A DNA stretch of 7,306 bases from Verrucomicrobiales bacterium (GTDB lineage: Bacteria > Verrucomicrobiota > Verrucomicrobiia > Limisphaerales > UBA1096), in contig JAPPPH010000215.1 of the NCBI GenBank assembly GCA_028817635.1, positions 1 through 7,306 of the forward strand, in the 5' to 3' direction. Within the stretch, counting starts at the first letter, position 1, and each line of letters starts with the position of its first letter. Positions 1-3,888 of this stretch are shown here, piece by piece. A program made the translations under genes and the position numbers. The notes below the pieces were generated by a model that was not told the DNA's origin, did no database searches, and was given only the letters and a program-made list of their open reading frames with translations.

Positions 1-2
1 AA

Positions 3-92
3 GGGTGCGTGAATCTGAAGAACGCGAAAAGCTTCGAGATTGATTCGCCGTTCTTCGACATCGAATACGAGGCATTGCCCGATGACAATTGA
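3..92 (+). CDS. C-terminal end of an unidentified phage-type gene (partial)
   Basis: An open frame enters from the left edge and stops with TGA at 90-92, leaving 29 residues that begin GCVNLKNAKSFEIDSPFF and end in an acidic tail (ALPDDN). The other two forward frames stop early (10-12 and 41-43), and the stop of this frame overlaps the start of the next gene by 11 bases, as in tightly packed phage operons. The Gly-Cys at the very start could be the end of a lipobox, which would make this a small lipoprotein, but the upstream part is missing and this cannot be decided. I do not recognise the family. Confidence 0.5.
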   Translation, partial: GCVNLKNAKSFEIDSPFFDIEYEALPDDN

Positions 93-255
93 TACAAACG
101 ACGTGCAAGTTTTTGGTGCGGGTTCAGCCGGTATTGGTTCGTGGTATCTGCCGCTTTCGCAGTGGCTCCAGATCAGCATCAGCGTTGCGACGTTGATCTT
201 CATCTTGATTAAGATTTGGCAGCTCCTTGCCAACAAAAACAAAGGACTATTCTAA
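82..255 (+). CDS. Small single-span membrane protein, candidate class II-like phage holin
   Basis: This 57-residue protein has a polar N-terminus (about 1-20), one strongly hydrophobic segment (about 28-49, QISISVATLIFILIKIWQLL) and a short basic tail (NKNKG). The size and layout resemble T7-type small holins, which make holes in the inner membrane so that lysis can proceed. The frame is open further upstream to an ATG at 40, but the ATG at 82 is preferred because GAGG lies at 69-72, nine bases upstream, and because it gives a short overlap with the previous stop. It overlaps the next start in the arrangement TAATG. Holin is inferred from size, topology and its place before a second membrane protein and a spanin-like pair; there is no diagnostic motif. 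Confidence 0.6.
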   Translation: MTIDTNDVQVFGAGSAGIGSWYLPLSQWLQISISVATLIFILIKIWQLLANKNKGLF

Positions 256-464
256 TGAGTGACGAAACAACAAAGACGGTCAAAAGCGGATACAAGACAA
301 CCGAGTTCTGGTTCAGCAGCATTGCCGCACTGCTTGGCATCCTGTTCGCATCTGGTGCGGTCGCCGAAGGTGGCAGCATTGAGAAGGTGATGGGAATGGC
401 AGCCACGGTTCTGGCTGGCCTTGGATACTCGGTATCTCGCGGCCTCAGCAAAAAGGCAGCCTGA
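255..464 (+). CDS. Small two-span phage membrane protein, holin-like
   Basis: This 69-residue protein has a charged N-terminus, then a GYKTTEFWFSS stretch leading into a first hydrophobic helix (about 18-37), a short Gly/Glu turn, and a second helix (about 46-62) ending in a basic tail (SRGLSKKAA). The pattern of GYKTTEFW followed by two helices and a YSVSRGL ending is familiar from small proteins of phages and prophages that are often annotated as holins; this is recognition from memory, not a search. The ATG at 255 is chosen over an in-frame ATG at 216 because AAAGGA lies at 241-246 and the start shares one base with the preceding stop (TAATG). It may be the second holin or an antiholin of the cassette. 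Confidence 0.65.
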   Translation: MSDETTKTVKSGYKTTEFWFSSIAALLGILFASGAVAEGGSIEKVMGMAATVLAGLGYSVSRGLSKKAA

Positions 465-742
465 TGCAGATCGTCAGTGCGATCATCGCACTGGCCAAAG
501 CCGTGCCAGTGTTGGAACGGCTTTTTTTGTCGGTAGCCGATGGCATTAGAGAAGCCAAAGCCAAATCTAGGTTGGAAGCGAAGCTTGATCATATTGACGC
601 TGCTATGCGTTTGCACGGGTTGCCAGACGGCAGTCGAGTACAACAACACCAAGCGTTTGACAGCGCACCCAGAGTTCCCGAGAGCGGCGTACAACGCGCC
701 GAACTTTACGAGGGACGCATTAAGGACAATCGCCGAACTTGA
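464..742 (+). CDS. Putative phage inner-membrane spanin subunit or membrane-associated lysis protein
   Basis: This 92-residue protein starts with an amphipathic to hydrophobic helix (about 3-27, AIIALAKAVPVLERLFL) followed by a highly charged helical stretch (about 28-50, GIREAKAKSRLEAKLDHIDA) that could form a coiled coil, as in i-spanins. The tail after about residue 52 is low in hydrophobicity and lies over the next gene. The start overlaps the previous stop as TGATG, and AAGG at 453-456 supplies a ribosome binding site. From 540 onward it is overlapped in another frame by a lipoprotein gene, the classic Rz/Rz1 arrangement. The N-terminal helix carries Lys, Arg and Glu, so a true membrane span is not certain and a peripheral membrane protein is possible. 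Confidence 0.55.
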   Translation: MQIVSAIIALAKAVPVLERLFLSVADGIREAKAKSRLEAKLDHIDAAMRLHGLPDGSRVQQHQAFDSAPRVPESGVQRAELYEGRIKDNRRT

Positions 743-770
743 GTACGAACTTGAGCGGCGACCTGAGTGA
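540..770 (+). CDS. Small lipoprotein, putative phage outer-membrane spanin (Rz1-like)
   Basis: This 76-residue protein has a basic N-terminus (to Arg14), a hydrophobic core (residues 15-24, SLIILTLLCV) and Thr-Gly-Cys at 26-28, a plausible lipoprotein processing site (VCTGC). This would leave a mature lipoprotein of about 49 residues. The gene starts inside the preceding one in a different frame and ends 28 bases beyond it, so the pair has the overlapped architecture known for spanins, which fuse inner and outer membranes in the last step of lysis of Gram-negative hosts. The lipobox is imperfect (Cys rather than Leu at -3), and no strong Shine-Dalgarno precedes the ATG, which fits coupling to the outer frame. 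Its stop overlaps the next start (GTGA). Confidence 0.6.
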   Translation: MALEKPKPNLGWKRSLIILTLLCVCTGCQTAVEYNNTKRLTAHPEFPRAAYNAPNFTRDALRTIAELEYELERRPE

Positions 771-1150
771 CTTCAAGGCAACTAAACGGACAAACAGCAG
801 AGGCAATGGCGGCCCACGCTTTGGCTTCAGCGGGCTTTTCAGTTTCTGTCCCCATCTTTACCGCACCTGCCTTCGATCTGGTCGCAAAGTGGGGCAGGGC
901 GATCCACGCCATTCAGGTCAAATCTGGGGCACTGCACCATAAACAAAAGTCGATCCAGTGGATGACCCACACCCCTTCGGGCTTTTACACCGAGGAGGAT
1001 TGCAGCTACTTTGCCTTGGTGCTGATCCCGCGAGATGAAATCTGGTGGGTTCCAGTTTCAGAGGTGGCAGGGAAGAAGTCGATCTGCACGAATGCGGAGA
1101 AAGATACGCTGCAACAGTATCGAGGCAACCTGAGCCAACTAAAGGTCTAA
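767..1150 (+). CDS. Small PD-(D/E)XK-superfamily nuclease
   Basis: This 127-residue protein opens with NGQTAEAMAAHALASAGF, has AFDLVAKWG at 35-43 and AIQVKSGA at 48-55. That gives the superfamily layout: an N-terminal helix with Glu12, catalytic Asp37, then Gln50-Val-Lys52 in place of the E-x-K pair, the IQVK variant common in small PD-(D/E)XK endonucleases. The length fits a single minimal nuclease domain. The start is a GTG at 767-769 that shares four bases with the preceding stop (GTGA); an internal ATG at 806 would delete Glu12 and is less likely. Placed at the end of a lysis-type cassette, it may be a phage DNA-processing or resolvase-like enzyme. The substrate is unknown. Confidence 0.65.
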   Translation: MTSRQLNGQTAEAMAAHALASAGFSVSVPIFTAPAFDLVAKWGRAIHAIQVKSGALHHKQKSIQWMTHTPSGFYTEEDCSYFALVLIPRDEIWWVPVSEVAGKKSICTNAEKDTLQQYRGNLSQLKV

Positions 1151-1177
1151 AAAGTGGCACCAAAAGTGGCACCAAAA
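1150..1177 (+). repeat. Two tandem copies of AAAAGTGGCACC
   Basis: The 12-base unit AAAAGTGGCACC occurs at 1150-1161 and again at 1162-1173, followed by a further AAAA. It starts at the last base of the nuclease gene's stop codon and sits where the phage-type block gives way to the host-type genes. It could be part of an attachment or recombinase-binding region, but no second copy is available in the window. Confidence 0.8.
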
Positions 1178-1246
1178 TTTCTGATTGAAAAAAACCCAAA
1201 TAAAATGGGGTTAAAATGACCCTAGAGGTTAGCACCCGAAACTGAA
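1151..1246. other. Boundary between phage-type block and host-type genes; leader of DUF1501 gene 1
   Basis: This 96-base AT-rich spacer separates the nuclease stop from the DUF1501 start. Besides the tandem repeat it contains TTGAAA at 1185-1190 and TAAAAT at 1212-1217, but these are 21 bases apart, too far for a standard sigma-70 pair, so a promoter is only suggested. A 5-bp AACCC/GGGTT stem (1193-1197 with 1208-1212) is too weak to call a terminator. Nothing resembling a tRNA end was seen. Only a distant AGAGG (1224-1228) could act as a Shine-Dalgarno for the next gene. Confidence 0.4.
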
Positions 1247-2704
1247 ATGACCACCGAACAAAACGCAGCCCTTTTCGAGACACGCCGGCAATTCCTTGGC
1301 CGTGCGAGTGCCGGTATCGGTTCCGCGGCACTGGCGTCGCTGCTTAACCCCGGCCTGTTCGCGTCGGCACCGGCCGAGCGGGTGGGGGGCTTGCCCGGTT
1401 TTCCGAACTTCGCACCCAAGGCCAAGCGGGTCATTTACCTGTTTCAAAACGGGGCACCGTCGCAGTTCGAGTTGTTCGACAACAAGCCGGAGGTCACCCG
1501 CCGTCACGGGGAGCCGCTCGATTCGTCGTTTTTTCAGGGCCAACGCCTCACCGGCATGACGTCCCGGCAGAAGGACAAGCGAATTTGCAAATCGGTTTTC
1601 AAGTTCAAGCGCCACGGGCAGGGCGGTGTTGAGTTGGGGGAGACGCTCCCGCATCTCGCCGGGGTTGCGGACGAGATCGCGGTTGTGCGTTCGATGCAGA
1701 CAGAGGCGATCAACCACGACCCGGCGGTCACGTTTTTCCAGACCGGCTTTCAGCAGGCCGGCCGGCCCAGTGCCGGGGCGTGGGCGAGCTACGGACTCGG
1801 AAGCGAGAGCGCCGATCTGCCGGCCTTCGTCGTGATGCTCTCGCAGGGCAGTGCCAAGCGCAATTCGCAGGCGTTGTACGCCCGGCTTTGGGGCAGCGGA
1901 TTTTTGCCGTCCGAACATCAGGGCGTGCAGTTCCGTTCCATCGGTGATCCGGTGTTGTACCTCGCAAACCCGAAGGGCATCTCGGCTCGTCGTCGCCGTC
2001 GGATGCTCGACCTTGGCCAGGCGCTGAACAAGGCGCATCACGATCGACTGGGTGACCCCGAGATCGTCACCAGGATTCAGCAGGCCGAGATGGCGTACCG
2101 CATGCAGGCGTCTGTGCCGGAGTTGATGGACACAAAGTCAGAGCCAGAGAGCACTTTTAAATTGTACGGCGAGAGCGCCCGCAAGCCGGGAACCTTCGCG
2201 GCCAATTGCCTGCTGGCCCGGCGCCTAGCCGAGCGCGGCGTGCGTTTCATCCAGCTTTACCACCGCGGCTGGGATCATCACAGCGACACCCCGCGCGACC
2301 TGCCGCTGCAATGCGGCGACATCGACCAGTCATCCGCAGCACTCATCGCGGATCTCAAGCAGCGGGGGATGCTCGACGAGACGCTCATTATTTGGGGCGG
2401 GGAATTCGGACGTACGGTTTACGCACAGGGTGGGTTGAACATGGAAAAATACGGGCGCGACCATCACCCGCGCTGCTTCAGCATGTGGCTTGCCGGTGGT
2501 GGCATCAAGGGCGGGACTACCTACGGCACCACCGACGATTTTTCATTCAACGTCGTCGAGAACCCGGTGCCGGTTTACGATCTGCACGCGACGATGCTGC
2601 ACTGCCTCGGCATTGACCACGAAAAGCTGACCTTCAAGTTTCAGGGCCGACACTACCGCCTCACCGACGTCCACGGTAACGTGGTCAAAGGCCTGTTGGC
2701 TTGA
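1247..2704 (+). CDS. DUF1501 family Tat-exported protein (gene 1)
   Basis: This 485-residue protein begins with a twin-arginine signal (Arg13-Arg14 in TRRQFLGRASAG) followed by a hydrophobic stretch, so export across the inner membrane is expected. The mature part carries the features of DUF1501, a family within the alkaline phosphatase/sulfatase-like fold that is very abundant in Planctomycetes and Verrucomicrobia: NGAPSQFELFDNKP (68-81), WDHH (342-345), a DLKQRGMLDETLIIWGGEFGRT block ending at Thr390, then GRDHHPRCFSMWLAGG. The family's exact reaction is not established; a hydrolytic role in polysaccharide or sulfated-glycan use is often inferred from gene neighbourhoods. Length is typical and the gene looks intact. 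The usual DUF1549/DUF1553 partner is not upstream, where phage-type genes lie instead. It is about 40% alike by eye to the second DUF1501 protein. Confidence 0.92.
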   Translation: MTTEQNAALFETRRQFLGRASAGIGSAALASLLNPGLFASAPAERVGGLPGFPNFAPKAKRVIYLFQNGAPSQFELFDNKPEVTRRHGEPLDSSFFQGQRLTGMTSRQKDKRICKSVFKFKRHGQGGVELGETLPHLAGVADEIAVVRSMQTEAINHDPAVTFFQTGFQQAGRPSAGAWASYGLGSESADLPAFVVMLSQGSAKRNSQALYARLWGSGFLPSEHQGVQFRSIGDPVLYLANPKGISARRRRRMLDLGQALNKAHHDRLGDPEIVTRIQQAEMAYRMQASVPELMDTKSEPESTFKLYGESARKPGTFAANCLLARRLAERGVRFIQLYHRGWDHHSDTPRDLPLQCGDIDQSSAALIADLKQRGMLDETLIIWGGEFGRTVYAQGGLNMEKYGRDHHPRCFSMWLAGGGIKGGTTYGTTDDFSFNVVENPVPVYDLHATMLHCLGIDHEKLTFKFQGRHYRLTDVHGNVVKGLLA

Positions 2705-2705
2705 C

Positions 2706-2719
2706 CGCTTGGCCAAGCG
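2706..2719. repeat. Interspersed palindrome, exact copy 1
   Basis: CGCTTGGCCAAGCG, a perfect 14-bp palindrome, begins one base after the TGA stop of DUF1501 gene 1. The same 14-mer recurs exactly at 2870, 3154 and 6605. Confidence 0.9.
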
Positions 2720-2788
2720 CGGACTCGCCGGCTCGTCCCTCCATTTTTGCGCTTGGCTAGCTGTGGAGGGACGAGCCAGCGAGTCCGC
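2719..2788. repeat. Long hairpin: 25-bp inverted repeat with 20-base loop
   Basis: The left arm (2719-2743) starts GCGGACTCGCCGGCTC and the right arm (2764-2788) ends GCGAGTCCGC. They are reverse complements over 25 positions with one mismatch. The 20-base loop (2744-2763) carries GCGCTTGGCTAGC, related to the palindrome family. The near-perfect arms in a convergent intergenic region suggest a REP- or MITE-like dispersed element, and the RNA would form a very stable stem. It is not followed by a T-run, so it is not called as a terminator. Confidence 0.85.
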
Positions 2789-2799
2789 AAACAAGGATC

Positions 2800-2817
2800 G
2801 GGGACATTCCTGTCCCC
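2800..2817. repeat. GGGGACA hairpin, first of a related pair
   Basis: GGGGACA, loop TTCC, TGTCCCC forms a 7-bp stem, extended by C2799-G2818. The reverse complement of the second hairpin's core at 2838-2855 matches this copy at 17 of 18 positions, so the two are copies of one element in opposite orientation, 38 bases apart. Confidence 0.75.
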
Positions 2818-2834
2818 GGTAATGATGACATAAA

Positions 2835-2866
2835 AGAGGGGACAAGAATGTCCCCTCTCCTTTTTT
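2835..2866 (+). terminator. Intrinsic terminator downstream of DUF1501 gene 1
   Basis: A perfect 10-bp stem (AGAGGGGACA at 2835-2844 with TGTCCCCTCT at 2849-2858) with a 4-base AGAA loop is followed by CC and six T (2861-2866). This is a textbook Rho-independent terminator for the rightward transcript, 130 bases after the stop. On the other strand the same stem is followed by a short TTTTA, so it may also slow the leftward transcript of the UbiA-like gene. Its core is also the second copy of the GGGGACA repeat. Confidence 0.8.
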
Positions 2867-2867
2867 G

Positions 2868-2885
2868 AGCGCTTGGCCAAGCGCT
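2868..2885. repeat. Interspersed palindrome, exact copy 2 (18 bp)
   Basis: AGCGCTTGGCCAAGCGCT is a perfect 18-bp palindrome directly after the terminator T-run. It contains the 14-bp core at 2870-2883 and is immediately followed by TGG, which begins another half site (GCGCTTGG, 2881-2888). Confidence 0.9.
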
Positions 2886-2927
2886 TGGTTTAAATCTGCG
2901 AACAGGAACCGAGGCGATCGGGAGTGG

Positions 2928-2949
2928 GGACGGCTGTCCTCAGCCGTCC
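2928..2949. repeat. GGACGGCTG hairpin
   Basis: A perfect 9-bp stem (GGACGGCTG at 2928-2936 with CAGCCGTCC at 2941-2949) with loop TCCT. No T-run follows on either strand, so it is listed as a structured repeat. It could halt RNA decay at the 3' end of the leftward transcript. Confidence 0.7.
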
Positions 2950-2973
2950 TCAATGCTATCCAAAACCAAGGCC

Positions 2974-2986
2974 GGCTCGGAGAGCC
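2974..2986. repeat. Short GGCTC/GAGCC hairpin
   Basis: GGCTC, loop GGA, GAGCC forms a small GC-rich stem just downstream of the UbiA-like gene's stop (leftward). It is the weakest member of the structured cluster at 2705-3006 and could be incidental. Confidence 0.4.
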
Positions 2987-3006
2987 AGCCCCACCTTGCT
3001 GCTTGG

Positions 3007-3888
3007 CTAGTTTAGGAAAAAGAGGAGCGGTGTGTAGAGGCCGATGTCGGCCATGGTCCGGAGGAATTCGGCGCTGTAGCGGTTGCAGCGATCGTGCAAC
3101 CACGCGAGGCCAAACGCACTCAACGCGACAGCGCCGAGTGCCTTTTGGATTTCCGCTTGGCCAAGCGCGGCGGCCAGCGTAAGGGCGAGCAGGCCAAGCG
3201 CGATGTCAAACCACGACAACCGACGGATGAACCAAGGGTGGGCGTTGAGCAGGGAGTCGGCGTCACGACGGTCGGCGGTGACGACCTCCCACGTCGTGAT
3301 GTGCGAACAGCTCATGGCGCACAGGGCACCGAAGCCGAGTACCGCCGGCAGGAGGCTTGGCCAGGCGTTTGGTTGCACCGACCAGACTTGTAGTGCGCAG
3401 CCGACGGCAAACACGAGGCCGACGTGCCATTCCTTGGGCCAAAGGCGGGTCCGCAACACGGGCCACCAATGCGTGGCAGCAAAGTGGACGGCAGTAAGGG
3501 TGAACACGATGCTGCCGGCCAACCACGCCTCGGCATTGAGCCGGGTGATGGCGATGACCAGCGCTGTGACGAACATTACGACGGAGACGCCCAGCCAGAT
3601 GGGGCGGCCCTTTTTGTGGATAGCGTGCCGGCCGGTCTCGGCCCGGGTGTCTGAGTCGACCACGTCCAGCACACGATCGGCGCAGTAAACGAGCCATGTG
3701 CAGCAAAAGAGGAGCAGTCGGTCACCGAACGTTAGGTTCACCCCGGCGATCCGTGCAAATTGTTCCTGCCAAATGACCGCCAGCAACGGCGAGTCGAGAT
3801 TGAGCAGGTTGGGCCAGAGCCACCACGGAGTGTGGGAGTCCGATGCCACGGGTTGGGTGGAGCCGCGCTCCGGGCCGGGATCAGGCAA
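3007..3888 (-). CDS. Divergent UbiA-like polytopic membrane protein
   Basis: This 293-residue protein has about eight hydrophobic segments (around 58-72, 97-117, 121-142, 155-171, 178-200, 226-243, 250-266, 278-292). Between the first two lies YCADRVLDVVDSD with Asp71, Asp75, Asp78 and Asp80, and a second acidic stretch TADRRDADSLL (Asp206, Asp209, Asp211) follows the fifth segment. Two Asp-rich loops in an all-helical membrane protein are the hallmark of UbiA-type prenyltransferases, which join isoprenyl chains to aromatic or other acceptors, and WPKEWHVGLVFAVG resembles a stretch seen in uncharacterised members. The motifs are degenerate, so substrate and activity are unknown. The start is TTG (3886-3888), supported by AAGGA five bases upstream and by an 8-base overlap with the DUF1501 gene 2 stop; a GTG at 3849 is the alternative. 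A palindrome copy lies in frame as ALGQA. Confidence 0.65.
   Translation of the reverse strand: MPDPGPERGSTQPVASDSHTPWWLWPNLLNLDSPLLAVIWQEQFARIAGVNLTFGDRLLLFCCTWLVYCADRVLDVVDSDTRAETGRHAIHKKGRPIWLGVSVVMFVTALVIAITRLNAEAWLAGSIVFTLTAVHFAATHWWPVLRTRLWPKEWHVGLVFAVGCALQVWSVQPNAWPSLLPAVLGFGALCAMSCSHITTWEVVTADRRDADSLLNAHPWFIRRLSWFDIALGLLALTLAAALGQAEIQKALGAVALSAFGLAWLHDRCNRYSAEFLRTMADIGLYTPLLFFLN
3154..3167. repeat. Interspersed palindrome, exact copy 3 (inside the UbiA-like gene)
   Basis: CGCTTGGCCAAGCG lies within the coding sequence on the minus strand and is read as Ala-Leu-Gly-Gln-Ala (residues 241-245), at the end of a membrane segment. Near copies in the same gene are at 3192-3200 (half site) and 3355-3367 (GCTTGGCCAGGCG). 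Confidence 0.9.

Noticed and set aside
209..694. Minus-strand open frame (161 codons) opposite the holin and spanin genes
   Set aside because: It conflicts with four tightly linked plus-strand genes that have ribosome binding sites and stop/start overlaps.
1193..1219. AACCC/GGGTT stem with a T-run on the minus strand, as a leftward terminator
   Set aside because: The stem is only 5 bp with a 10-base loop, and no leftward gene ends there.
1178..1246. tRNA end serving as the phage integration site
   Set aside because: No T-arm-like sequence or cloverleaf could be drawn here, and the GGTTAGCACCCG stretch lacks the expected TTCRA pattern.
1229..2041. Long minus-strand open frame (270 codons) opposite DUF1501 gene 1
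   Set aside because: It lies antisense to a well-recognised gene; its translation is Arg-rich and shows no domain. High-GC coding DNA often leaves such open antisense frames.
2719..2885. Possible CRISPR-like array from repeated GCTTGG units and hairpins
   Set aside because: Spacing is irregular, the units are of different types, and there are no uniform spacers or cas genes.
2543..3103. Minus-strand open frame (186 codons) across the convergent spacer
   Set aside because: It covers the hairpins and terminator and overlaps both flanking genes; the translation reads repeat DNA and has no coherent domain.
3083..3688. Plus-strand open frame (201 codons) opposite the UbiA-like gene
   Set aside because: Its translation is polar and of low complexity, whereas the minus strand gives a well-formed polytopic membrane protein with a good start site.
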